Assembly: GCA_963674455.1 (NCBI GenBank)
Contig: CAVMBE010000105.1
Coordinates: forward strand, 1-64,000
Direction: 5' to 3'
Length of the DNA: 64,000 nucleotides
Source: Lecanosticta acicola
Taxonomy: Eukaryota; Ascomycota; Dothideomycetes; Mycosphaerellales; Mycosphaerellaceae
Numbering within the stretch: the stretch's first letter is position 1; each line of letters starts with the position of its first letter. The notes below the pieces were generated by a model. That model was not told the DNA's origin. It saw only the letters and a list, made by a program, of their open reading frames with translations, and searched no databases. Below, piece after piece: positions 45,101-55,626 of the stretch. Position numbers and translations under genes: made by a program.

Positions 45101-46134
45101 CGCGGCCGATTCGGCTCGTCATCCTGCAACGATTGCCAACTGTATCGGACTCGGTCTTTGTTGTGCGGGATCTGTGTTGTGCTGATCCACGAAGAGCGTG
45201 TTGAGGGTCTCCGATGAAGACCTGTATGCATGGGCCCTTTCGCGATCGAGCCCCGGTTGTTGACACCGTTGGTGGTCGGCGTCGGGGTCGTTCGGCCGTT
45301 CAGAAGAGGTGGACTTCGGCTTGGGTTCGTCCCCTGCGGGTGTTGATAGTAGTTGTATCCGGGCGAGTCAGAGCGGAAGGGAATGGGCGTGGCGATGTCG
45401 CGGGACTCTTCGAGATCGTCTTCGTCTTCGTCCTCTTCTTCCTCGGCCACCTCTTCATGCCCGTTGATTTCGGCGTGTACGACGGGCTGATGCTCTCGCT
45501 CGGGTCGTTGTCGCGGTATGAGACGAGGACGTGCAGTGTCTGGAGATTCCCTGTCATAGAGCGCTGGCGGAGCAGGCAGCTCCCTGGCTGGCGAGACTTC
45601 GGAGTGCGTCTGGCGTGGAGGCGAGGCAAGTTCTCGAGGCGGATCCCTGTGCTGCTCTGATATGCGATCGAGAAGCTCTGACGTGCGATCAACGCGATGT
45701 TGGTCTTGGAGTCGGGAGGGAGCTGACGAAGGAATGGGATGTTCCTCGTTGTCGGCGACACCAGGGCTAGCAACATCTTCCTCGTCCTCCTCTCCCACGT
45801 CGCTCACGTCTGCCTCTTCCACGTACGGGCTCCCGTTCAACGCCGCGCCAATCTCTTCGGGCTTCCTCAGGACGGCATTCTGGTCGACGCACCGGTCCTC
45901 CATCTCGGCGGGAGCATCGTCGGGGGAGCGCTTCCGAAGGCGCTCCTCCGGCGACGGCGAGGGCAGCGGCCAGTCGGGACGCTCGTACAGGCCGGTGCCA
46001 TCAAGCTCCTGCATCTGGCTCATGCTCCTGCGACGCTCGTCGGCATGGAGGCGGTCGCGCGTGTCGTCCCAGCGCGAGAGGAGCTGGCTGTGCTGGCGGG
46101 CAGAACGGTGGGAGGAGAAGGTCGGAACGGGCAT
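42133..46134 (-). CDS. Large WD40/propeller-like protein with a C-terminal CaaX box
   Basis: Single exon, 1333 residues, no certain family name; it resembles a fungal-specific group that I recall as DUF7165 (unchecked). Residues 1-350 are disordered, acidic and Pro/Ser-rich. Residues about 360-760 look like beta-propeller blades (GFSISPSGRKIAAYNSARLYV, MAILADDHTVNIYDT, CIALAPTGGLLAAAFEGGVEVFS, GDTIAMIVNDRTIRLY, GRIILFDFDP). The rest is Gly/Pro/Ser-rich disorder with an Arg/Lys-rich end (KAKKRGLFRKTRKHD). The last residues are SKCVVM, a farnesylation-type CaaX motif preceded by basic residues, implying membrane anchoring. The ATG at 46134 is well placed (MPVPTFSSHR). Possibly a membrane-bound scaffold; the CaaX reading is direct, its use is inference. 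Confidence 0.82.
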   Translation of the reverse strand: MPVPTFSSHRSARQHSQLLSRWDDTRDRLHADERRRSMSQMQELDGTGLYERPDWPLPSPSPEERLRKRSPDDAPAEMEDRCVDQNAVLRKPEEIGAALNGSPYVEEADVSDVGEEDEEDVASPGVADNEEHPIPSSAPSRLQDQHRVDRTSELLDRISEQHRDPPRELASPPRQTHSEVSPARELPAPPALYDRESPDTARPRLIPRQRPEREHQPVVHAEINGHEEVAEEEEDEDEDDLEESRDIATPIPFRSDSPGYNYYQHPQGTNPSRSPPLLNGRTTPTPTTNGVNNRGSIAKGPMHTGLHRRPSTRSSWISTTQIPHNKDRVRYSWQSLQDDEPNRPRIHIIKLISNTATASAGCPTGEAFGFSISPSGRKIAAYNSARLYVLSTNALPMGISQDYALKRRPLAVELTDEGNTMAILADDHTVNIYDTGLQFRRTRTIELDFPTNCIALAPTGGLLAAAFEGGVEVFSLAASALPTDRRAVRSIKMDRLKFSDDGSTLLGTTTRINVSSTVVTSVPVFPADPNGVPTHEELKEAWCSELLHPENIRNSSHAVFLRENRADCNERLFAWNGLEDTFGILNVGDMQYGNIEFPVVISPPLSTCGGLGAAIHSCPSIDEYGDTIAMIVNDRTIRLYIVPHQVDEDTTTVEAHSIDHELDEGYGCPFSEARWVHSPSSLPAPLNDQTGAKGRLIVTSPGGVTEAGISEESVEDIEGGRIILFDFDPQFAGQPGQTFCLTLGKSPPQVLEEEQVDVQEQVALVRRRTVNQSKGGGLSSRPATLGRAATTYGGRALRIAGPAYGNVGASRNRNSMQLIGSMSSDAARSLPDLMENNEPADVSLEEPYAPGAPRSQASLQRAASNIQRHRFQTLEERQRERANSGSNGHFLPLPEYTEEPNAPLPSRYRAMAGLDNPAAMHPSKPAVATAPNGVLAGSSSLVVQTAPPDIGENFSAEQAFLAANARAAIVREQAMEQRPQSGGTQQSQLSTPTSATRPDAVNNFIPTLRGAGYESYTPEPGSGTFDSIDPAQGTLMFNAIPPPVRTGTVDSISSLPRSLQRAYSNAVSPMGTGPPPSLIGDWRNVSPIADPGSAAGSIRRGGGGGVAPPWSAGIREDEPWDAISPVQPEPSRPFGPPQGSPHRYSTSLLNPPGHMAPPRPPGSSSSYATSLSGTSEPSSFATGGRRMPPHMQAFRNAAAAQASASLFPPAVPPDHVPYRQNTTRAGTAAHPITAWHPPAAASVPPRPRTSGSTHASRSRRSVYEPPKSPGPTTPTPTLAPKAKKRGLFRKTRKHDPYAPSAYNEGQMEGSSSMMETKSVVTWLTKRDSKCVVM

Positions 46135-48535
46135 GGTGAGTGGTGATACAAGGCGGCGCCGACTGCAGAGGCAGCGCAGAGCGGATCGTCCGTGCTGCAG
46201 AGGTGCAGCGAGATGCGCTTCAGCATCCGAAACTGGTCCACCGCATGCAGCAGGATCCCCGGCCGCGCGCGCCTCTGTCAGTGATGAGGCCTATGAGGCG
46301 GCCTTGCAGACGCTGCCGAATCGATTGCTCACGACGATCGTGTTGAGGGCGGAGTGCGGTATGGAGGACAAAGACGAGCATCACATGGCGTGTGTCGTGC
46401 TGGTGGTGGTGTTGTTGCACGCCGCGTGCGCCGTCATCATCACAACGTGGCTGTCGGGTGAGATTCGTGTTCCGTTCACAGTTCACAGTCGTTCACGCCT
46501 CATCATATTCTAGCGGGCAGCGGGACGGGAGAGGGAACGGCAGAAGGTGGAGGTCAGCAGCAACGGGCAGCCCTCAGGTCCTCTCTGCTCTCTTCTCTCT
46601 GCCAGACGAGATGCTCTACAGGCCCAGCTCTCCAGGCATAGACATCCATCCTCCCCTTCCCGACAAATCTCTACAAAAGTCCTACTCAACGACCGAAGCC
46701 AAGCATCCGTCTGAGACCGCTCAGATCAGCGCAGCGTTAAGAGAAGTCCACTCTGTGATCAACCTCAGGAAATCGAGGTGACATCCACGTTTCTGTCATG
46801 GATCAGGGGCCTGGAAACTGGGATCGAATCGAGTCCGTCGAGTCTGCAGGGCGCCGCGCCAAATTTAGCCCCAGTGTGCAAGGGCGTGGCTCGGGTGGAG
46901 TTCAAGATGCAGCGCCATTAAAGCTTCGCGCCTGTACCAACCAGTCGTTCGGTCATGCTTCGGAGTCGTTCATCCCCGCTGACTCTCCATGCAGACATCC
47001 TCCTCCTCGTTAAACCATGGAAAGGAATAGATCGCCAAAGTGTCAAGCTCCATCGACGAATACGAGCTGTGAAGGCAGAAGTACTGTACATGCTGCTTCC
47101 TTCGGCCGGCCATAGGAGGCTTCCACCCAATAAAAGGCCGATAAGCATTTGACTCCGCTCCGGCTCTGCACAGCTGCGTTTCGCTTGCAAGATGTCTAGG
47201 CGTACCAGGGCAGCTGCTGGAAGACATCTGCTAGCCTCCAACGTTACCGAAGTCGGGTTATTCGGCTACCAGAACAGCCGTCCTGATTGATAGATATCTG
47301 GAACAAGATCAACTGCAACTTATCATGTACGCAGAGGCATCAATACATCTCGCTGGCGGTTACAGGCTATATTGCGATTCAAGCCGAACTTTTCCAACAC
47401 TTTCCGCCTCCACAGCTTCGACGTGGACCTCTCTCGGATCTATCTGCCAATCTTGTTCAGAGCTTCGGTCTGTCTTCAGCAGATCTCGCTCAGTCTGGCG
47501 CTCCTCTGTTATACGGTGTCATCCCTCCAACCAATGCTCAGAACTTCCGTCTGCGCATGGATCGGGCAGGTCTCTCCTCACGTGGCGATGCTCGATGACC
47601 TCTTGCAATGCGAATGCGAGCAGCTGGAGTCCTTCATCAGAGGGCAGGCTGTGACCACTGCCGACAGCCGTTTCGAACGACATGAGTGACGCATGACTTG
47701 CCAGAAGAAGTCTTGAAAGTCTTCGAAGCCTTGCTAAGACCTCTCCGCTGAGGTAGGTGAAGGACAATCCCATCTTGCAGCGTCTCAGTCCAGTTCTCGT
47801 GAAGGGAAACGCTGCCAAGGAAGATCTCCGACACATCTAGTGCTGTACAAGACGCCATGGAATGAACGGACAGTAGATCCTTCTTATCCTTGGCCTCGTT
47901 GAAGCTGCCGTCTAAGCCTACGACAAAGTCATTTCGCTGGCATAGTAAATTGACAACGCCGATCCACAGAAATCGATTCGGACAGTGAAGCATGTCCACA
48001 TATCAACATTCTCTCAAAAGACCGCGTATTAAAACAACGCAGAAAAAGACCGGCAATCTAGAAATTTACCGCAACTTTCCGCTATCTACAGCACAAGACG
48101 GATCTACACTCACTCACTCGTTCCCGATAAATCGCTGCGAGCAAGCACTGGCAACAGAGGCAAATCATCAACCACAACATCATCCATCACCCCATTCCGG
48201 TAGTAATAGAAAAAGATAGATTCAGACAAGCACTTGAGCACCATGAATAGATATAGATAGATAGCTCTCTTTGCTCAGAACAGGGATGCGAGCTCCTCAT
48301 CACCCACCCTTGCTCCCTCCTCCGGGCCGAGGAGCCGAAAGAAAACCAAACCCGTCACAACATCTCCTACATCGGCAACTGACAATAAACATCATCAACA
48401 ATTCTCCTCTTATTAACTTAGGAAGAAAGCCTGCGAAATTTTTGGCGTGCTGATCCATACAACCACCCAGCCAATCCATCTATTTCATCTATTCTACATT
48501 ACATTCCATTACATTTTCTAGGGGGAGGGGAAGGA
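46135..48535. other. 2.4-kb intergenic region, possible degenerate gene
   Basis: No firm gene. On the minus strand from about 47993 a 118-codon ATG-started frame (MLHCPNRFLWIGVVNLL) is followed in another frame by LPSDEGLQLLAFALQEVIEH down to 47519. Both read like protein but match nothing I know, so this may be a decayed gene. The last 300 bases are A/T- and CA-rich with ATAGATAGATAG near 48246, and form the 5' flank of the monooxygenase. Confidence 0.4.
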
Positions 48536-50441
48536 ATGTCTTCAGGACAGAGCAATGATCGCATTCCAAATGGATATGGATCTCACGCCATGCCCCTAAG
48601 CAACGGCATCAACAACAGTCATGACGCCCCAACCAAAACAGAAGAAGAGAAGCAGAAGGAAAAGAAGAAGAAGAAGAAGACCCTCATCCTCAACGCCTTT
48701 GTGGAAATGTGTAAGTCCCAATATCATTACCATTACCATTACCATATCCATATCTATACCCACATCCTCCCTCTCCCTCTCAAATCCCAAATCTCACATC
48801 CCAACAAACCACCTCCAACACCAACACCAATCCAGGCTCCGGCCACCAATCCCCTGGCCTCTGGCGGCACCCGCGGGACCGATCCTCCAACTTCAACACT
48901 CTCCCCCACTGGACCGCCCTCGCCCAACTGCTCGAACGGGGCGCCTTCCACGGCCTCTTCATCGCCGACGTCCTCGGCGGCTACGACATCTACCAAGGCC
49001 CGGGAAACCTGTCTCCGGCCATCAAGTCCGGAGCCCAATGGCCCGTCAACGAGCCCCTCTCCGTCGTCCCGGCCATGGCGGCCGTGACGAGTAGTCTGTC
49101 CTTCGGCGTCACAATTTCCACCTCCTACGAGCAGCCCTATCACCTCGCCCGACGGCTGAGCACGGTGGATCATCTGACGCAGGGCAGGCTGGGCTGGAAC
49201 GTCGTGACGGGCTACTTGGATTCCGCCGCGCGCAATCTGACAAACGGAGCGTCGCAACCCGCACACGACGAGCGGTACGCCATGTGTGAGGAATACATGC
49301 AAGTCGTGTACAAGCTCTGGAATTCTTCCTGGCGGAGCGATGCGGTCCGACTCGATCGGGAGCGAGGAATCTATACGGATCCGAATCTGGTGAGGGAGAT
49401 TCGGCACGAGGGGAAATTCTTCACCGTTCCCGGGCCGCATTTCTGTCAGCCGTCGCCGCAACGGACGCCGGTGATTATGCAGGCTGGGACGTCGAGGGCG
49501 GGCAAGGAGTTTGCGGCAAAGCATGCGGAAGCGATCTTTGTGTCGCAGCACTCTCCGAAGGCGGTGGCGGGGAGTATCAAGGATATACGAGAGAGAGCGG
49601 AGGCGCTCGGGCGGGATCCGGGGAGTATCAAGGTGCTGGCGAAATTCTGTCCGGTGCTTGGGAGGACGCAGGAGGAGGCGGACGCCAGATATCGTGATTA
49701 CGCTCAATATGGTGACGCTGAGGGGGCGTTGGCATTGTTTGGTGGCTGGACGGGTGTGGATATGGCTCTGTATGGGGACGACGAAGAGTTGCGATATGTG
49801 GAGTCAAATGCCATCAGGTCGTATATCGAAGGACTACTGAAGACGGCCCCGGACGTGAACGGCGGCAAGTGGACCAAGAAGACACTAGCACAGCACATCG
49901 TGGTCGGCGGCTTGGGAGCAACGTGCGTGGGCACACCTGAGAAGGTGGCGGACGAGATGGAGAGGTGGGTCGCAGAGGGAGGTGTAGATGGTTTCAACAT
50001 CGTGAGTCGTCTCTCCGTTCGTTCGCAAGTCATCTCCACGGCTGCTACTACTGGTTCTGCTCTTGGACTGCTCGCGAGTTTCAACAGCTGCAATGGTGAG
50101 AGGATGCTGACTCGGCATAGGCATACGCACTCATGCCAGGGACATTCGAAGACGTTGTCGAGCTTTTGATACCCGAGCTGCGTCGAAGAGGCTTGTTCTG
50201 GGAGGATTACTGTGTGCCGGGGGGAACGTACCGAGAGAATCTGAATGAGAAGGCGGGTCAGAAGGAGCCTCTACACGATCATCCCGCCGCGAAGATGATT
50301 TGGCGACCTGAGCGGAAGACGGGGGGATTCGCGTTGAATGGAGTGAATGGATGGCGAGGTAATAGTCAAGGCCAGATGGATCTCGAAGACAGTCTAGACG
50401 AGGAAGAAGTGTTGGATCCGACCACAATGCAACTGGGATAG
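48536..50441 (+). CDS. FMN-dependent luciferase-like monooxygenase (NtaA/SnaA/DszA type)
   Basis: Two-component flavin monooxygenase of the bacterial luciferase superfamily, nitrilotriacetate-monooxygenase-A branch; it needs FMNH2 from a separate reductase. CDS = join(48536..48710, 48836..50001, 50121..50441), 553 residues. Diagnostic segments are the opening LNAFVEMCSGHQSPGLWRHP, FHGLFIADVLGGYDIY, VTISTSYEQPYHLARRLSTVDHLTQGRLGWNVVTGYLDSAARN and VIMQAGTSRAG. The end carries the LIPELRRRGLFWEDY tail common in fungal members. A 50-residue hydrophilic N-terminal extension with a poly-Lys run is unusual for the family and might be a start-site artefact. Introns of 125 and 119 nt are the longest here apart from the SRPK and ERG25 ones. 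The substrate is unknown; bacterial relatives act on chelators, sulfur compounds or antibiotics. Confidence 0.9.
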
Positions 50442-50929
50442 TCATCTCGATTCCTCTCTCGCTCAGAGTGTAGCTCACGTTTCTTGGTGATGTCCAGGCG
50501 ATGAGGACTCTCCATGTCCCGCAGAGGCTCGACAGCGATACGAGATGGTCGAAGAATGCCGACATCCTTGGACCCCGAACAGGTGTGCGTGATGTGATGC
50601 TGTAGCTGCAACTGTCGTGTCTGGTGCGACTTTGTTGGCTGTGCCATGGCGTGGTGCAGGTCGGAGTATTTCTGCTGCAGAAGCAGGTAGCATCAACAGC
50701 AGTGATACTCCTTGCTTGAGTCGAGAATAGCACAAGTATTGTAGAGTTCGCTGGTCGAGTCGGCTGTCACGGCAATCTCTACCCCGGCTATCCATCGCAG
50801 TGATTCGATTCTCGTGATTCCGATGAGATAGACGTCAAGCCTCGCAGTCTGGATAGCATAGCATAGCATAGCATCCACGCGCTGGCCATGTGGTGGCAGT
50901 AGGAGGCGCGGACACGACCGTGAAGCCCG
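50442..50929. other. Convergent 3' flanks
   Basis: No gene seen. A short ATAGC run lies near 50856-50871. Confidence 0.5.
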
Positions 50930-51232
50930 TCATCCTGCACGTCTCCGAATGCGGATGGGGCCCTTGACGTCTTCAGGTCCGACGTCTTGTCCAACAGCCT
51001 CACCTCTCTGCAGGATCTCACACTCGTCCAGTTGCCTCAGACGCCAGGCCCGAGCCCGGATCGAAGGCATCGCGTCTCGCCACTCCGCGAATCCGAGTTC
51101 TGACAGCTCGTCGGCGGAAAGGGCGCGGGCGACGTCCGAGGGACAGAAGGTCTTGGGGGGGTGCCGCTTCTGGAGGAAGTCCAAGAGGCGACGTTGCAGG
51201 ATGTCTGCTGCATCTTCTCCATGTTCGGGCAT
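50930..51232 (-). CDS. DUF3253-domain small protein
   Basis: 100 residues, start MPEHGED, single exon. The sequence DILQRRLLDFLQKRHPPKTFCPSDVARAL, followed by WRDAMPSIRARAWRLR and EILQRGEAVG, then EDVKGPIRIRR, matches the short DUF3253 fold found in bacteria and fungi. This is a winged-helix-like fold of unknown role; CPSDVAR and GPIRIRR are its hallmarks. An open frame continues 31 codons upstream but begins at TTG, so I chose the internal ATG. The fungal copies may stem from bacterial transfer, but I see no local base-composition shift that shows it. Confidence 0.82.
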   Translation of the reverse strand: MPEHGEDAADILQRRLLDFLQKRHPPKTFCPSDVARALSADELSELGFAEWRDAMPSIRARAWRLRQLDECEILQRGEAVGQDVGPEDVKGPIRIRRRAG

Positions 51233-52352
51233 CGAATGCGAGTCTGACGGCAGCGTACCAGCCCAGCGTACCAGCGCAGCGCAGCCCAGCGTATGTGTTC
51301 GGTCTTCTTCCGGTCGGCCGGGCAAAGATACGTACCTTTGCGCTTCTCGTCGCTACCAGCTCGAGATGCACCGCATGCAAAAGGATACGACGGCGTGGGT
51401 GTGCATGTGAAGGAGTGCGGTGCGGTGCGTGAAGAGTGCGGTGTTGGTGCTAGTTCTGGTGCTGGCATGTGAAGGTGGAGATTATTATTAAGAATCTAAC
51501 GGCATTCCGTTGTCGCTGCCCGGCCGTTTCAGCGCTGGAAGGAGTCTAGGGCCAGTGGAAGGTGAAACGCCGGAGACGCGCACTTTCGGCCGGGGCGGTT
51601 GCGAGGAGTCGAGTACGTGATCGGTGGAGCCTGAGGGAATAATAATGGAACACACTGACACTGACACTGACACTGACACTGACATTGTTGACACTGAGCC
51701 TGACACGGACACTGAGACGGAGACTCAGACGGACCACACGAAAGGTCTCGAGCATCCCGAACCAGAGATGGTCCCGATCTCGACGCTTCAACCACGGTCA
51801 ATTCTTCCCTCTTATTATTATTATTATTATTAAATACAAATACCCATACCAGAGAGAGCATAGGTTTGTGATTCGGGCTGCTGCACCCGCCACACGCCAT
51901 CTTTCATTTGGTTGCAGCACGAGGGGCCTATTAATAGCCGGGTCACAGGTCACGGGTCACCGTCACCCAACTCTGCTCTTCTATACTGACGCTCCAAACA
52001 ACGCCTCACAACAACCGCGGCGGCGGCGCCTGCCCGGCTGTAATCCTCTCCCCTGCCTCCTCGCCCAATATACTACCCTATCCTCTCTCCTCCCCTACCC
52101 GATCATTATACACAGCCATACACAATCGTACACAACCATACCGTACACAAGCATACACCGAACGGGACGAGACACCGTCTACGTCGATCACGTCTACAAC
52201 GGTCACGTACACACACAGCTGGTCTGACGAGAGTGCGAACGCGAGAGCGAGAGCGGAGGAAGTCGTCGTCGACTCTTCACGAAGCAGGAGGAGTGGAGGA
52301 GGCAGGAAGGAAGAAAGGAAGAAGGGAAGAAGGGAAGGGAGGAGGAAGCAGC
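51233..52352. other. Intergenic, repeat-containing; NBP2-like promoter
   Basis: No gene supported. It holds (CACTGA)5, an ATT run at 51810-51832, and a CA-rich 5' flank. Frames at 51624-51833 and 51529-51900 only read through the repeats. Confidence 0.5.
51653..51682. repeat. (CACTGA)5 microsatellite
   Basis: Five perfect 6-bp units followed by degenerate copies up to about 51725. Translated it gives Thr-Asp dipeptides, but no proper gene surrounds it. Confidence 0.85.
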
Positions 52353-53669
52353 ATGGCGGAGGTCATGGCACCACCGTCCGACTCCTCCAGTGCGACGACA
52401 CATGCGTCGGGACGAGGTGCGACGGCAACCACAACCACAACCATAACAATACCTCATCCTGCGTCCTCATCGTTGTCGCCCGATCCTCAGCCCGCCGAGC
52501 CGGCGCACAACGAAGCCGTCCCGCGCACGCGACACCGCGACCAGCAATCACAGGAGCGCATACCGTCCTTCGCCGAGAGCAGAATGTCCTCCTCCTCGCG
52601 AAGGTCCCAACCGCAGTCCGCCCTCGTTGCCCAGCAATCGAGCCTGTCCTACACCCTCGTCCGTGACTTCGCCTATCCCGATTTCCATCCCATGCATTTT
52701 GGCGGTCCGCCTGAAGATCGCGGCGGCGCAAGCACTCCCGGGTCCGAGTGGAACGCCGGACGAAGAGCATCGGATTCACTCGAGGCGGGCGCCGGTCGGG
52801 GACACTGCAGCGCTGGTCCATGGGGAGGGGACGGCGCATTATACGGAGAGCCTGGTGGACAAGATCTGGAGGGAGAGCCTCTGCCCAGCACGAGTTTTGG
52901 GAGTGGAGCAGCGGGCGACGACTGGGCCGACGACGAGACGAGTTTCAGGAAGAGTAAGCATCGGAAGAGCAGGAGCTTTGCAGACGTACCGAATTACGAA
53001 AGAGGTCGGAGGCGGGAAAGCGGCGGTGGGAACAGGACATCGGAGTATCTGGCTCCCGGAGGATCAGATCCAGCAGGTCGCGATGCATTGAGGCAGAGTC
53101 GTGGCTTCCAGGAAAATGGAGACCGGGGGAGGAGAGACTCCCATCTCGCTACCACCTTACCAAGCCGAAGCTTCCATACCAGTCAACCGGTGGACCCAGA
53201 CGACGAGCAGATTCCTCTGGATGCCGAACCGTCGAACCACTCGCCGCAAAGAGAGAGCATCGGCCCGGAAGACGAGGAGCTGTTTGCGGGACCTTCTCTG
53301 GCACTGTATAGTTTCGAGCCGGAGAACGACAACGAGTTGCGACTCACCGAAGGGCAGACGATTCTGGTTGCATATCGGCATGGACAAGGGTGGCTGGTTG
53401 CCGAGAATCCGCAGACCGGAGAGCAAGGATTGGTGCCGGAGCAGTACGTCAGACTGCTGAGGGATATCGAGGGCTGGGATGAAGAACGGGGCGGCTTCAT
53501 CGATGAGGACGACGAGGTGGAAAGTGTGGACAACGGGCTTGATGCGGTGCACATCAGCGGACAAGACCATTCGAACGACCATCGGGCCCCCGACCACACG
53601 CTTCCAGCCGACAAGGACCTCAACTACGAGACAGAGGTAAAGCTTACCAGAGCCCAGCCGAACAAGTGA
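52353..53669 (+). CDS. SH3-domain adaptor, Nbp2/Skb5-like
   Basis: Single exon, 438 residues. The one clear domain is an SH3 near residues 315-370: ALYSFEPENDNELRLTEGQTILVAYRHGQGWLVAENPQTGEQGLVPEQYV. It has the ALYDF-equivalent, the acidic RT loop, the GW of the binding groove and the terminal P-x-x-YV. This matches the Nbp2 (budding yeast)/Skb5 (fission yeast) SH3, an adaptor that brings the phosphatase Ptc1 to MAPK modules such as HOG and cell-wall integrity. The N-terminal 300 residues are disordered (Ser, Arg, Gly-rich) with an FADVPNYERGRRRES patch, and the C-terminal 70 are acidic. The ATG at 52353 is the first real one; an upstream frame starts at GTG. Partner identity is by homology only. 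Confidence 0.82.
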   Translation: MAEVMAPPSDSSSATTHASGRGATATTTTTITIPHPASSSLSPDPQPAEPAHNEAVPRTRHRDQQSQERIPSFAESRMSSSSRRSQPQSALVAQQSSLSYTLVRDFAYPDFHPMHFGGPPEDRGGASTPGSEWNAGRRASDSLEAGAGRGHCSAGPWGGDGALYGEPGGQDLEGEPLPSTSFGSGAAGDDWADDETSFRKSKHRKSRSFADVPNYERGRRRESGGGNRTSEYLAPGGSDPAGRDALRQSRGFQENGDRGRRDSHLATTLPSRSFHTSQPVDPDDEQIPLDAEPSNHSPQRESIGPEDEELFAGPSLALYSFEPENDNELRLTEGQTILVAYRHGQGWLVAENPQTGEQGLVPEQYVRLLRDIEGWDEERGGFIDEDDEVESVDNGLDAVHISGQDHSNDHRAPDHTLPADKDLNYETEVKLTRAQPNK

Positions 53670-55626
53670 AGACATCTCAGCCTACCTTGGACGTCAGAAC
53701 TCGCACAGTTGCTGTTGCTATCCCATGCTACCCAAGTCAAGAATGCCTGGGCATGGGGTCGCTCTGCCCGTCGGCGAATGAGCACCCCAGCTTCTACTCG
53801 CCATGCCTCCTTCTCACCATACTCGGACATCGTCCGAGATATCACTGCTCAAAGGGTGAACGGAAGGCGCTTGTGGGAAGCCCGGTACAGGATTCCGATC
53901 CTTACAGTCCAGGCGATGTGGCTTCGTATCGTATCTGGATCCGTCCAATGTAAACGGTCGGCGGCTCAGGAGCCCTCTTGACCTCACCACATGCTTTCAG
54001 CAGACCGAATGGAGCCCTCCCGAAGGCGACGAAGATGTCGAGATTTGCGACGCAGATACCTCATGTATGATCCGGCCGAGGCGGCTGAAGGAATACCCAA
54101 TGTGCGAGATATGAGAAGAAATAGTTTTCTGATAGAATCCCCCAAGCTGTGCTAACTCCACCCGACACAGGTTTTTGTGTCCTGACCGCCGCCAATTTCT
54201 CACTTTTTTCTTATCCTCCTCTACGCACTCACACATTCCAAATGCCACAACATGCGGCGCGCATGCCGGGACGATCCCCGACGGCCGCTTGGTAGCGCAT
54301 CAAGGTCTGCCTTAACGGAAGAGGTAGGTGGAACAGCGACAGCGAACGGCGACGACGATGATGACACGTTCCTGGTGGTGAAGCATCTTACACCACAGCC
54401 CCCTTTCTTCTCCTTCAGAATCCCTCCCGCCTACGTGGCACCACACAACATGCTGTTCTTTCCTTTGGGGTGCGAATTTTCTCGGCAGGCTTCATTCAAC
54501 ATTCAACATTCAACATTCAACATTGCCATTTCCGGTCTTGTAAGCCAGTTTGCCAAGAAGGGGGACAAGGGGCTAGAATATCACCAAGCATCCAAGCATT
54601 ATTGTTGATGGGTGTTTATTGGCACCCTTGTTCTGGGTGTGCGCGCGTCGGGGCTCACTCACTTATTATTATACCTATGGACAAATCTCTACTCGTGGAC
54701 TTTGTTTTCTTTTGAGACGAGATGAACGATGCACAGTGATGACCTCTTTTTTTCTTCGTGGTCGTAGTGCGAAGACAAGAAGAAGAAAGATAGATTGTGG
54801 GATTCCCGGGCGTGGAGGAATCTTTTGCGAGGCAATGTAGGCACTTGGATGGATGAATGGGAGGAGATCTGAATGTTTTGATGATATGCGCTGCTCTTGT
54901 GCCAAAGGGAAAAAGGACACCGATAGCGGGATTTGCATCTCCGACAACATGGCGAACGAAGAGACCTGCGCTTTCCTTCGACGACCACCACCACCACCAG
55001 CTCAGCTTCTCCTCAACCTACATACAGCCTATTCCACTACATATCGGCGCTCTCTTCATCTTTCCTGGCGTTCCCTTCCGAGACCGCACCTCCCTCTTTC
55101 TCGCTATTCGGGTCCCACAATTCCATATTGAAGCATGAAAGCTATCTGCGCGGGACTTGAGACTTACACTACCTCTCATAGACGTCCTCGGGAAGGAGGT
55201 TCTCGCCGATGAGAGTTGGAAAATTCTAAGGGAGAGGAGGAGGAGTGTGGGTGGTTTTAGGGAGGCGTTTGGTATGAGTCTTCCGGGTGCTTGGGTAAAG
55301 TGGTTCTGTCTATGCGGGAGAATGATTATTGGGTTGATAATTAAGACTGGGCGCAAGGGGGGATGAGTTGCTTCTTGGTTTGTGCTGTTGTTGTCAGGCG
55401 GTGTTCTGACGGTGAAGTTAGAGGAAGAGAAAGGCGGGGACTAATAGGCACAGGGCAGTTGAAGGCTACGAGATGGGAGATTTCCAGATGTAATTGACAA
55501 ATTCATCGTTGGCCCTATTACACATTCCTTGCCCCCGGAAGTTACGCGCTTCGTTTTATACGGACAACTCTCCTACGCCCTTCACTACCTCCTCCTCTAG
55601 CACACAGCCCACTTTGCTGCAGAATA
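53670..55626. other. 2-kb intergenic region
   Basis: No gene supported. Contains (ATTCAAC)4, pyrimidine tracts and small overlapping frames on both strands without family resemblance. The last 100 bases precede the F-box-like gene. Confidence 0.5.
54494..54521. repeat. (ATTCAAC)4 tandem repeat
   Basis: Four perfect 7-bp units in the intergenic region. Confidence 0.85.

Noticed and set aside
48246..48262. ATAGATAGATAG run
   Set aside because: Too short to count as more than a chance tetranucleotide repeat in a 5' flank.
51624..51833. Thr-Asp repeat ORF
   Set aside because: Simply the CACTGA microsatellite plus an ATT run; its first codon is GTG.
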